From Bacteroidetes bacterium UBA3022 (GTDB lineage Bacteria > Bacteroidota > Bacteroidia > Chitinophagales > BACL12): a stretch of 48,861 nucleotides of DNA. The position numbers and the translations under genes were made by a program. Where the stretch lies: the NCBI GenBank assembly GCA_002346225.1, contig DDYY01000099.1:13966-62826 (forward strand). The letters run 5' to 3'. Below, piece by piece: positions 16,447 through 24,708 of the stretch; position 1 is the first letter of the stretch; each line of letters begins with the position of its first letter. The notes beneath the pieces are model-generated. The model was not told the origin of the DNA. It searched no databases and saw only the letters and a list, made by a program, of their open reading frames with translations.

Positions 16447-18212
16447 AAAAAGGAAAGTATATCATAGCCTGTCTGCTGCCATTGCTGCTGTCTGCATGTG
16501 GCAACCAGCAAAAGGCGGTTACGGCAGATTATTATCCCGTAGGCGGAGAATACAATGTCGACCTTGGTAGCGCCAAGAATAAGAAAGCAGATACACTTGC
16601 TATCGCCCGTCTCTTCATCGATGCCTGCGGCGCCAAGGCTGTAGGCGATTTTGAGGGAGCTACCATACTGTTCGGGGAAGTGTTAAAATCCGACCCCCGC
16701 AATGTTGCAGCCATGTATGAGCTGGGGCGCATTTACTTCGAATTCGGTAAACTGGAAGATGCCGCCGAGTTGTTGCGCAATGCTGCCGAAGGAGATCAAC
16801 AAAACAAGTATTACCAGGCTACATACGGAAATGTGCTCCTATATATGGCGCGCTACCAGGAAGCCGTCGCCGTATTTGAATGGCTCACCGAGCTGGAACC
16901 GGAAGCACTCGACAGCTGGATAGAACTGTCATTCGCCTATGAAAGGGCCGGCAAGGTGCAGGAGAGCATCCGCGTACTCACGGAAATGGAAAGCCTGTTC
17001 GGTCCGGACGAGTCCATTCTGATGGAACAATACAGGATGTATGTCCGCAATGGCAGAATTACGGAAGCCATTGCTGTATTGAATCGCCTTATCGACAAAA
17101 GTCCTTCTGAGCCCGCCTACTATGGCATGCTGATGGAATTGTACGAAATGACCAACGATACCGTACAGGCCAGAAAAGCATTCGAACAACTGCTGCAAGC
17201 AGATCCCGGCAACGCCGACCTTTTGTTCAAGCAGGCAGAATACCAGAAGGCCGCCGGCGAAACAGAAGCCTACATCGCCACCCTGCAGGAGGTTTTTGAT
17301 AATCCGTATGCCAATATCGACCGCAAAGTATTTGTGCTGGTGCCCTATGCAGATAGTATTGACCGTCCCGAATTCACTCAAAAAGCATTTGTTTTTGACC
17401 TGGCAGAGCGTCTCGTGAAAGCCCATCCGCTGGATGCGAAGGCTTTTGCCATGCAGGGCGATCTGCTGTATTACGGTGGTTCCGTTCCCGCAGCCCGGCA
17501 GAGTTATGTTACTTCCACCACCCTGCGGGGCGATGTATATGATGTATGGGTGAAGCTCTTCACCATAGATGCTGAAACAGAGCAATGGGATAGCCTGCAG
17601 GCTGTTACCCAGCGATCTATAGAGTTGTTTCCCAACCAGGCGGTAGGCTATTATTTCAGTGGCGTTGCCGCCAACGGGCAGGGGAATTCATCGCTTGCCA
17701 TTGCGCAGTTCAAAAGAGCGTTGCCTATGGCAGGGACCAACAGTCAGCTGAAAGCAGAAATCTGGCTGCGCATGGGTGATGTTTACCATGCGCTGAAAGA
17801 ACATGCCAGCAGTGATAATGCCTATGACCAAAGTCTGTTGCTCGACCCCAACAATCCCTACACCCTGAACAACTACGCCTATTACCTGTCGCTGCGGAAG
17901 GAGCGTCTGGACGATGCCCTGCAAATGGCCGCTAAGGCTATCCGCCTGGTGCCCGATAATGCCAACCTGCTTGATACCTATGCCTGGGTATTGTACCAGC
18001 AGGGCAATTATAAAGACGCGCGCATTGCCCTTGAAACGGCATTGAAAAACGGAGGAACATCCAGCGCTGTAGTACTGGAGCATATGGGCGATGTGTTGTA
18101 CCGTTTGGGAGAAAAAGAAAACGCCAGAAAATACTGGCAGCAAGCCGTAGATCAGGGCGCAGATTCCCCGCCTTTACTGGAGAAAATCAGCACAGGTATA
18201 TTACATGAATAA
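16440..18212 (+). CDS. TPR-repeat lipoprotein
   Basis: A 590-residue protein with a lipoprotein signal: the lipobox LLSAC puts the acylated Cys at residue 20. The rest is alpha-helical tetratricopeptide repeats, clearest in the windows AMYELGRIYFEFGKLEDA, LLYMARYQEAVAVFEWLTEL and ALKEHASSDNAYDQSLLLD, with the last repeats around residues 440-580. Such scaffolds assemble protein complexes at the membrane. It overlaps the nucleotidyltransferase by 7 nt and the DUF4292 gene by 8 nt, implying tightly coupled expression. Its partner proteins are not identifiable from sequence; a role in envelope biogenesis is inferred from the neighbours. Confidence 0.85.
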   Translation: MLKKGKYIIACLLPLLLSACGNQQKAVTADYYPVGGEYNVDLGSAKNKKADTLAIARLFIDACGAKAVGDFEGATILFGEVLKSDPRNVAAMYELGRIYFEFGKLEDAAELLRNAAEGDQQNKYYQATYGNVLLYMARYQEAVAVFEWLTELEPEALDSWIELSFAYERAGKVQESIRVLTEMESLFGPDESILMEQYRMYVRNGRITEAIAVLNRLIDKSPSEPAYYGMLMELYEMTNDTVQARKAFEQLLQADPGNADLLFKQAEYQKAAGETEAYIATLQEVFDNPYANIDRKVFVLVPYADSIDRPEFTQKAFVFDLAERLVKAHPLDAKAFAMQGDLLYYGGSVPAARQSYVTSTTLRGDVYDVWVKLFTIDAETEQWDSLQAVTQRSIELFPNQAVGYYFSGVAANGQGNSSLAIAQFKRALPMAGTNSQLKAEIWLRMGDVYHALKEHASSDNAYDQSLLLDPNNPYTLNNYAYYLSLRKERLDDALQMAAKAIRLVPDNANLLDTYAWVLYQQGNYKDARIALETALKNGGTSSAVVLEHMGDVLYRLGEKENARKYWQQAVDQGADSPPLLEKISTGILHE

Positions 18213-18942
18213 ATATATTTATTTCCTGCTTATTGTGGTGCTGTCATCCTGTGCCGACAGAAGGTTGACAGATGGGAAAATCAAGCCACTATCGCCGGAA
18301 ACCATATGGGAGGAAGCAGCAGCTGCAGTGCCTGCTTTCACTACTTTGCAGGGTAAAGCCCGCGTGGAAGTGCAGGGGGCCATTTCGCAGCAGCTGGTGG
18401 CTGATATAACCATGCAGACCGATAGTTTTATCGGTATTTCAGTGCGGGTGCTGGGACTGGAAGCGGCGCGCATGCTGGTAACCCCCGACTCGGTAAAAGT
18501 CATAGATCGCCTGAACAGGCAATACCTTCCCCGCGACTTCGCCTATTTTGAGCAACAGTTCGGCTTCCCCCTCAGCTTCGATAATTTGCAGGACCTGATA
18601 GCCGGCAGACCGCTCCTGGCAGATGTCACTATGTATCCCGTTGTGAATGATACACGCTATCAGTTTCGGATGAGCAGCAGCGATTTGCTGAATGAGATTT
18701 GGCTGTATCCGGGATTTATGCTCGACCGCCAGCAAGTAAAGAGTACTTATCCGGCGTTTGATATTACCCTTATTGCTGATGACTATAAGAAAACCGGGAG
18801 CGGTTCGTTCTCTTTTTTCAGACAAATTCTGGTAGAAGCTGTGGAAAATTATGCAATTGACCTGGATTGGGCATCTGTAACTTTAGACGAACCCGTTGAC
18901 TTTGGCTTTACTGTCAATTCCAGGTATGAAGTGGTACATTAA
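18205..18942 (+). CDS. DUF4292 family lipoprotein
   Basis: A 245-residue protein starting with a lipoprotein signal (FLLIVVLSSC, acylated Cys16). The body (for example LQGKARVEVQG, DSFIGISVRVLGLEAARML, DSVKVIDRLNRQYL) matches the Bacteroidota family DUF4292, made mostly of beta-strands and reminiscent of LolA/LolB-like lipid-binding half-barrels; that comparison is from family knowledge and memory, not tested here. It sits between the TPR lipoprotein and the EnvC-like gene, overlapping both (8 and 17 nt). Function unknown; transport or sorting of hydrophobic cargo at the outer membrane is plausible. Confidence 0.8.
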   Translation: MNKYIYFLLIVVLSSCADRRLTDGKIKPLSPETIWEEAAAAVPAFTTLQGKARVEVQGAISQQLVADITMQTDSFIGISVRVLGLEAARMLVTPDSVKVIDRLNRQYLPRDFAYFEQQFGFPLSFDNLQDLIAGRPLLADVTMYPVVNDTRYQFRMSSSDLLNEIWLYPGFMLDRQQVKSTYPAFDITLIADDYKKTGSGSFSFFRQILVEAVENYAIDLDWASVTLDEPVDFGFTVNSRYEVVH

Positions 18943-20209
18943 AATTATTCTAATAAGCATGTTGCTGCTCCCCCGCACGGTGGATGCACAGGACAAGCTC
19001 ACGTTGCAAAAGAAATACGATCGGCTGCAGCAGGAAATCAGTGATGCCCAGGAGTTGTTGCAGGCAACCGCTGAGAAAAAGCGCAGCTCTCTTGATCAGT
19101 TGAAAATCCTCAACAGAAAGGTGAGCGTTCGGGAAGAACTGGTGCGCAACCTCAGTTTGCAGGTACTCGATTTATCGAAGGCCATTCAACAAACTGTGGA
19201 GCAGGTATCGGCAATGGAGGCCAATATCGGTCATATGCGCGAAGACTACGCCCGCATGGTGTACTATGCGTATGTCAACGACACCGAATACGAGCCCATT
19301 CACTTCCTATTCGCCTCAGGCAGCATCAATAATGCCTTCACCGAAATGGAGTACGTGCGTGAATACACTACTTACCGCAAGGAACAGGCCGCAGCCATAC
19401 AGGCAGCTCAGGCAGCTTTGCGCATCCGGCAACAGGAGCTGGAGGCCGATAAGTCGGAGAAAGAGGCACTATTGGCCGGAGAGGAAGAGCAGCGGAATAT
19501 TCTGGCGAAGGAAAAGGCCGAGCAGGACAGTGTGGTGCAGGGTTTGAAAGGAGAGGAAAAGCAATTGCTGGCGCAGATTGACAAGAAGAAAAAAGATGCG
19601 TCGACGCTGAATAAGCAGATACAGCAGATTATTGCCGAGGAGATACGGAAAGAGAAGGAACGGGCAGAGGCTGCGGCGCGGGCAGCAGCTGCAGCGAGCA
19701 AGAAAGAAGAAACAACTACTTCTACCACGACGGCTCCCGTCAAAGAAACCCCCAAACCGGCAGTGAATGCGGGTTTAACACCGGAGATGGCACTTATCAG
19801 CAGCAATTTTGCCGGTAACAAAGGCCGCTTACCCTGGCCTGTGGAGCGCGGTACCATCACCGGAAAGTTCGGCACTCAGCCACATGCAGCCCTGCGCAAT
19901 GTAACTGTAGAGAACAACGGCATTGATATCACTACTCAGGAAGGTGCTCAGGTGCGCAGCGTATTTGAGGGCGAGGTGGTGAATGTCATCTTCAACCCAT
20001 CCTTTCAGAAAGGGGTCATCATCAAGCACGGAGAGTACTACACGGTATATACCGGTTTGACAGCCGTTCAGGTGAAGGCAGGCGATAAGATTACCACCAA
20101 GCAGGTCATCGGAACTGCGTACACACGCGACGATAACCAGACGGAGATTCACCTGGAAATCTGGAAGGGAACCACCATCATGGATCCTGCCGGATGGATT
20201 ACCAAATAA
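18926..20209 (+). CDS. EnvC-like murein hydrolase activator (degenerate LytM)
   Basis: A 427-residue exported protein: signal peptide (MKWYIKIILISMLLLPRTVDA), a long coiled coil (about residues 25-250) rich in Gln/Glu/Lys, an Ala/Thr-rich linker, then a C-terminal LytM/M23 domain (about 300-427). The zinc site is degraded: the first ligand His is N330 (NNGID; the Asp, D334, remains), the HxH motif reads E407-I-H409, and the usual YAHL is YTGL. This is the pattern of EnvC-type regulators, which switch on cell-wall amidases instead of cutting peptidoglycan. ATG 18926 is chosen over an upstream start because it begins the signal peptide directly. It overlaps DUF4292 by 17 nt. Confidence 0.88.
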   Translation: MKWYIKIILISMLLLPRTVDAQDKLTLQKKYDRLQQEISDAQELLQATAEKKRSSLDQLKILNRKVSVREELVRNLSLQVLDLSKAIQQTVEQVSAMEANIGHMREDYARMVYYAYVNDTEYEPIHFLFASGSINNAFTEMEYVREYTTYRKEQAAAIQAAQAALRIRQQELEADKSEKEALLAGEEEQRNILAKEKAEQDSVVQGLKGEEKQLLAQIDKKKKDASTLNKQIQQIIAEEIRKEKERAEAAARAAAAASKKEETTTSTTTAPVKETPKPAVNAGLTPEMALISSNFAGNKGRLPWPVERGTITGKFGTQPHAALRNVTVENNGIDITTQEGAQVRSVFEGEVVNVIFNPSFQKGVIIKHGEYYTVYTGLTAVQVKAGDKITTKQVIGTAYTRDDNQTEIHLEIWKGTTIMDPAGWITK

Positions 20210-20236
20210 ATCAATCGCAGGGAGTAGTATAAACAC

Positions 20237-20244
20237 TATCTTTG
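20237..20244 (+). promoter_or_regulatory. tatA promoter -7 box
   Basis: TATCTTTG exactly matches TAnnTTTG and lies 16 nt before the tatA ATG. No good -33 element is visible at the usual distance. Confidence 0.55.
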
Positions 20245-20260
20245 CATCAAACTACAGCAG

Positions 20261-20476
20261 ATGAATAGCGTGTTATTAATCAGCATGCCCAGCGGTATGG
20301 AGTGGATCATCATCATATTTGCCATTTTGCTCCTGTTTGGCGGCAAAAAAATTCCGGAACTCATGAAGGGACTGGGAAAAGGTATTCGTGAATTTAACGA
20401 AGCCAAGAACAACGTCAGCAAGGAGTTGCGTGATGGAATGAATGAAGAGCCCAAACAATCGGAAGAGCAGAAGTAA
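20261..20476 (+). CDS. tatA: Twin-arginine translocase subunit TatA/E
   Basis: A 71-residue single-pass membrane protein: a short N-terminal transmembrane helix (MEWIIIIFAILLLFGG), the FGGKKIPEL hinge, an amphipathic helix (MKGLGKGIREFNEAKNN) and an acidic tail. This is the canonical TatA/E layout; it oligomerises to let folded proteins cross the inner membrane. The start at 20261 fits the -7 box; ATG 20285 would give an equally normal N-terminus. gatA follows after 8 nt, so they are probably cotranscribed. TatC is not in the window. Confidence 0.92.
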   Translation: MNSVLLISMPSGMEWIIIIFAILLLFGGKKIPELMKGLGKGIREFNEAKNNVSKELRDGMNEEPKQSEEQK

Positions 20477-20484
20477 TTCCAGGC

Positions 20485-21918
20485 ATGTCTTTCTCGTATG
20501 AACATTTACCGGCCCTGCAGCAACAGCTGCGTGAGGGCAGCGTCACCTGCCAGTCGGTGGTGGAGCACTATTTGCAGCAATGTAAGGAGCAGGCGCACCT
20601 GAACGCTTTTATTGAAGTGTGGGATGCGGAAGCCTTGCAGCGGGCAAAGGAGCTCGATCAGCGTTTACAGTCGGGCGGAGAAATGGGTTCCCTTTTCGGG
20701 ATGGTCATAGCCGTGAAAGACGTGATAGTAATGGAGGGGCACGGTGCTACCGCTTCCTCCCATATGCTCGAAAATTTTGAATCTCTTTTCAATGCCACCT
20801 GTGTGCAGCGCTTGCTGGATGCAGATGCCATAATCATTGGTCGCACCAACTGCGATGAATTCGCCATGGGCTCCTCCAATGAAACCTCCTATTACGGTAA
20901 CGTAAAAAATGCAGCCGATCCTACCCGTGTGCCGGGCGGTTCTTCCGGGGGCTCTGCCGTTGCAGTGCAGGCCGGGATGTGCATGACATCGCTCGGTACC
21001 GATACGGGAGGCTCTATTCGGCAACCCGCTTCCCTCACCGGAACGGTGGGTATCAAACCCACTTACGGCAGGATTTCCCGTTACGGACTGATTGCCTACG
21101 CGAGTTCTTTCGACCAGTGTGGTCCTTTTACCACCAATGCCACCGATGCAGCCTTGTTGCTGGAAGTAATGGCAGGTGCCGATACACATGACGCCACCAG
21201 CGCTCAGGAGCCGGTGCCCGCATATGCCAGTCAGCTGCACATTGACCGACCACTGCGTTTTGCCTGGTATCCGCAGGTAATGGACAATGAAAAACTCGAT
21301 TCTGAAATCAGGGCTCAGTTTCATGCCACGCTGGAAAAGCTGCAGGCAGAAGGCCATATAGCGGAACCGGTTGACTTCCCTTATCTCGATTACCTGGTTC
21401 CGGCCTACTATGTACTTACCACTGCGGAAGCATCTTCCAATCTTTCACGCTATAGCGGCGTACATTTTGGCCATCGCACCCAAGCAGAAGTAGCCGGGGT
21501 GGATGCGCTCATCAGCCATTCGCGTTCAGAAGGGTTTGGCAGAGAAGTGAAACGCCGTATTATGCTCGGAACCTTCGTGCTGAGTTCGGGCTATTACGAT
21601 GCCTACTATACCCGCGCGCAGAAGGTTCGCCGACGTATTCGCGAAGCCACTTTAGAAGTGCTGGAGAAATATGACGCGATCCTGACACCCACTACGCCCA
21701 CCACTGCTTTTCGGCTGGGAGAGAAAACGGCCGACCCTATTGAAATGTACCTTGCGGATATTTTTACCGTTCAGGCGCCATTGGCGGGCATTCCGGCTGT
21801 TTCTGTACCATTATATAGACATAGCAACGGCCTCCCGTTTGGCCTGCAAATCATGGGAAAACCCTTTGATGAAACCACCTTATTAGCATTGACACAAATG
21901 CTGATGGAACGTTACTAA
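20485..21918 (+). CDS. gatA: Asp/Glu-tRNA amidotransferase subunit A
   Basis: A 477-residue amidase-signature enzyme, the glutaminase subunit of GatCAB, which amidates Glu-tRNA(Gln) and Asp-tRNA(Asn). The catalytic Ser-Ser-Lys triad is intact: K78 (IAVKDV), S153 (PGGSSGGSAVA) and S177 (TDTGGSIRQP), each one residue before the S. aureus GatA numbering. The C-terminal AGIPAVSVPLY and GLPFGLQIMGKPFDE blocks are typical. gatB and gatC are not adjacent. It lies 8 nt behind tatA. Confidence 0.95.
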   Translation: MSFSYEHLPALQQQLREGSVTCQSVVEHYLQQCKEQAHLNAFIEVWDAEALQRAKELDQRLQSGGEMGSLFGMVIAVKDVIVMEGHGATASSHMLENFESLFNATCVQRLLDADAIIIGRTNCDEFAMGSSNETSYYGNVKNAADPTRVPGGSSGGSAVAVQAGMCMTSLGTDTGGSIRQPASLTGTVGIKPTYGRISRYGLIAYASSFDQCGPFTTNATDAALLLEVMAGADTHDATSAQEPVPAYASQLHIDRPLRFAWYPQVMDNEKLDSEIRAQFHATLEKLQAEGHIAEPVDFPYLDYLVPAYYVLTTAEASSNLSRYSGVHFGHRTQAEVAGVDALISHSRSEGFGREVKRRIMLGTFVLSSGYYDAYYTRAQKVRRRIREATLEVLEKYDAILTPTTPTTAFRLGEKTADPIEMYLADIFTVQAPLAGIPAVSVPLYRHSNGLPFGLQIMGKPFDETTLLALTQMLMERY

Positions 21919-22020
21919 AAACAATCTGTGGAAAAGCTTAAATTCGCTATCCCGAAAATAAATAGCGGAGTATATAGTTTTAGACGCAAGAGTTGTTGTA
22001 ACACCACGAAAATTAAATAC

Positions 22021-23571
22021 ATGAAATTATTTGTTGCAGGAGGGTTGTTCGTCCTGGGGTCTGCACTTTTCGCAGCTTCACCGGATAGTCTTTCCACTGC
22101 TGATTTGAAGATGCCCGATGCCGAAGTAACCCGCATGGACAGCATGCTGGAAGCCATGTTTGCTTCCAACCCGTCCCTGGAGTTCCGCGAAGCCGATTAT
22201 CGCAAAAAAGGATATGCCGCCACCGATGTACCGACGTTTACCCCGGAAGTATATGCGGAGCGCATCAGTCGCATCAACACGCCTATTCCCCTGGTGTACA
22301 ATGATAAGGTTCAGGCTTTCATCGACCTCTACTGTGTGCGCAAGCGCGACAAGGTGAGCAATATGCTGACAATCGGGCAGGAATACTTTCCCATGATTGA
22401 AGCAGAACTGGACCGTCGTGGTCTGCCTATTGAATTGAAATATGTAGCTGTTATTGAATCGGCGCTGAATACCCATGCGGTGAGTAAGGCCGGCGCAACG
22501 GGACTGTGGCAGCTGATGTATGGCACCGGCAAACTGATGGGGCTCCAGATTGATACCTATGTAGATGAGCGCAGGGATCCTTTTCTTGCCACCAAAGCCG
22601 GTATCGCTTATTTAGATAAAATGTATAATATTTATGGTGATTGGTTACTGGCCATCGCCGCTTATAATTGTGGTCCGGGCAATGTAAACAAAGCCATTCG
22701 CCGTTCAGGTGGAGGGGAGAAAACCTTCTGGGAAATATGGAAGTACCTCCCGGCTGAAACGCGTGCTTATGTACCCATATTCATAGCTGCCACTTACACC
22801 TTCGAATACCACCAGGAGCACAATATTGAGCCGGCTTCCTTTGGCTATCAGTTTGAAATGGTCGATACCATATTGATCACCCGCAAGCTGGATCTCGATG
22901 ATGTAGCACCCTTTGTGAACATGACAGCCGAGGAATTGAAGGTGTACAATCCTGCGCTGAAAACGAATACGATTCCCGGTGCTCCCACACCCTATCCGCT
23001 GCGCATGCCGATGGATGCGGTGGCATTGTACATCAGCAATCAGGAACAGTTGTATGCCAAGCTGGACCAGCCGAAGAGCGCAGCTGCACCTGTTGCAGAA
23101 CCGGTGGCAGCGACCACTCCAGCAGCAGCTAAAACTACAGCCCCTGCATCAAGTGATAATAATACTTATGTATATTACACCGTCAAGAAGGGCGACAACC
23201 TGGGTTATATTTCAGAGTGGTTCGATTGTTCGGTAACTGATCTGAAGCGCTGGAACAATATGCGTTCCACCCAAATCATGTCGGGTCAGAAGTTGAAGGT
23301 ATATGTGCCAGTCGATCAGAAATCGGAATACGCAGCCATCAATAGCATGTCGTTCAGTGAAAAGCAAAAACTGACGAATGTGCAGATGGTGCAGGGTGGT
23401 GAAGATAAGAAGGCCTCTGAGGTTGTATACTACACTGTTCGGCCTGGCGATACCCTCTGGTCTATTGCGAAGCGTTATCCCGAAAATACTATCGAAGGTT
23501 TGCAGGAGCTCAATGCGATGGGGTCGAATGAGACCCTGAAAGCGGGCGTGAAAATCAAGATAGTTAAATGA
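22021..23571 (+). CDS. Membrane-bound lytic transglycosylase D-like, two LysM domains
   Basis: A 516-residue exported protein. I start at ATG 22021, giving the signal peptide MKLFVAGGLFVLGSALFAA; the frame extends upstream through non-signal-like codons. The SLT (goose-lysozyme-like) domain covers about residues 115-260 with catalytic E146 in VIESALN and the downstream AGATGLWQLM, GIAYLDKMY and AAYNCGPGNVNKAI motifs of the MltD family. An Ala/Thr/Pro linker leads to two LysM modules (YYTVKKGDNLGYIS and YYTVRPGDTLWSIAKRY) that bind glycan strands. It cleaves peptidoglycan to 1,6-anhydromuropeptides. The next gene starts within its stop codon (ATGA, 4-nt overlap). Confidence 0.93.
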   Translation: MKLFVAGGLFVLGSALFAASPDSLSTADLKMPDAEVTRMDSMLEAMFASNPSLEFREADYRKKGYAATDVPTFTPEVYAERISRINTPIPLVYNDKVQAFIDLYCVRKRDKVSNMLTIGQEYFPMIEAELDRRGLPIELKYVAVIESALNTHAVSKAGATGLWQLMYGTGKLMGLQIDTYVDERRDPFLATKAGIAYLDKMYNIYGDWLLAIAAYNCGPGNVNKAIRRSGGGEKTFWEIWKYLPAETRAYVPIFIAATYTFEYHQEHNIEPASFGYQFEMVDTILITRKLDLDDVAPFVNMTAEELKVYNPALKTNTIPGAPTPYPLRMPMDAVALYISNQEQLYAKLDQPKSAAAPVAEPVAATTPAAAKTTAPASSDNNTYVYYTVKKGDNLGYISEWFDCSVTDLKRWNNMRSTQIMSGQKLKVYVPVDQKSEYAAINSMSFSEKQKLTNVQMVQGGEDKKASEVVYYTVRPGDTLWSIAKRYPENTIEGLQELNAMGSNETLKAGVKIKIVK

Positions 23572-24638
23572 GTAATCGGCGGCTTTTAGTTTTTCTCTCT
23601 GCGGTTTTAGGGATTGCTGTTTCCTGCAAGCAGCTGGAAGTCAAGAACCTGCCCTATTCCATTGGCGGGGTTGATGAGATGGTGGTGGTGTTGAATGCAG
23701 TGGATTCAACCGATACCTTGTTTCAGGCTATTGACCAATACCTGGGCGCCATTTACAACAACACACCCCAACCGGAATATCGGTTTGGCGTAACCTATAT
23801 CGATGTAGCGACATACCGTTCTACTTTCCAGAAGCATCGCAATCTGCTCTTTATCGGCGACCTCGAAACACCGGGCGATTTTTCTCAGTTTATTTCAGAA
23901 CTCGTAGGGGTGGAAACCCTGAAGAAGGTTCGCTCTGCCGGTGCTTCGTTTTATCTTCCCCTGGAAGATGTATGGGCAAAACCGCAATATGTAGAAGCCA
24001 TAGTGGCTGCCGACCGGACTTTGTTGCTGGCAGGTATCGATACCATCATGCAGGGACTTACCGACCGTATTTCGCAGCGCGAGCTGGAGAAGATCAGGAA
24101 GAACCAGTTTTTACCCGGACATAACAATCAGGTGGAAACCGTTTTGCGTGAGCAGCAACAGATAGATATGCAGGTGCCGTCGGAATTCACTATGCTTAAA
24201 GCATCGAACGATAATTTCATTTTCCTGCGGAAGAGCACCATCGACCTTACCGCAACCATCATGATCTATTATGAGCCCTACACGGATTCAGCCCAGCTAA
24301 ATCCCACCTACCTCCTGCATCTGCGTGACAGTCTCGGTCACCAATACGAAAGCAGCAGGGTGCCGGGCAGTTATATGCAGACGGAGTACCGTGCTCCCTC
24401 GGAGCATAATGTCATCAATTTGAACGGGTATTACTGTCTGGAGTCCAGAGGCTTGTGGCGCCTGATCAACGACTTCATGGGTGGTCCCTTCATCAACTAC
24501 TGGATTGTGGACGAAGCCAACAATCGGCTGGTGTACATTGATGCCTACGTGTATGCTCCGGATATGCGCAAGCGACCTCAGATTCGTCAACTCGAATCGG
24601 TTATCAGTACCTATGGTTTGAGCAGTTTTGGTGATTAG
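23568..24638 (+). CDS. DUF4837 family lipoprotein
   Basis: A 356-residue protein with a lipoprotein signal (VLGIAVSC, acylated Cys20). The sequence after it (KNLPYSIGGVDEMVVVLN) and the blocks KHRNLLFIGDLE and LRDSLGHQYESSRVPGSYM match the Bacteroidota-specific family DUF4837. Function unknown. It overlaps the lytic transglycosylase by 4 nt (ATGA), an arrangement that suggests a linked envelope role. The 70-bp gap downstream separates it from a giant T9SS gene with its own promoter. Confidence 0.78.
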   Translation: MSNRRLLVFLSAVLGIAVSCKQLEVKNLPYSIGGVDEMVVVLNAVDSTDTLFQAIDQYLGAIYNNTPQPEYRFGVTYIDVATYRSTFQKHRNLLFIGDLETPGDFSQFISELVGVETLKKVRSAGASFYLPLEDVWAKPQYVEAIVAADRTLLLAGIDTIMQGLTDRISQRELEKIRKNQFLPGHNNQVETVLREQQQIDMQVPSEFTMLKASNDNFIFLRKSTIDLTATIMIYYEPYTDSAQLNPTYLLHLRDSLGHQYESSRVPGSYMQTEYRAPSEHNVINLNGYYCLESRGLWRLINDFMGGPFINYWIVDEANNRLVYIDAYVYAPDMRKRPQIRQLESVISTYGLSSFGD

Positions 24639-24657
24639 CCGAATTCCTCTAATTTCG
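24627..24657 (+). promoter_or_regulatory. Promoter for giant repeat protein
   Basis: TTTG (24627-24630), 19-nt spacer, TAATTTCG (24650-24657, seven of eight to TAnnTTTG). The leader is about 45 nt to the ATG at 24709. The -33 lies in the 3' end of the DUF4837 gene. Confidence 0.45.
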
Positions 24658-24708
24658 TTGTAGAAATTACAGCCCGGCACCGCACCACCTGAAAACAACC
24701 GCTCGCCT

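Noticed and set aside
18926..20209. Active M23 endopeptidase
   Set aside because: Two zinc-ligand histidines are replaced (N330, E407), so a catalytic call is not supported.
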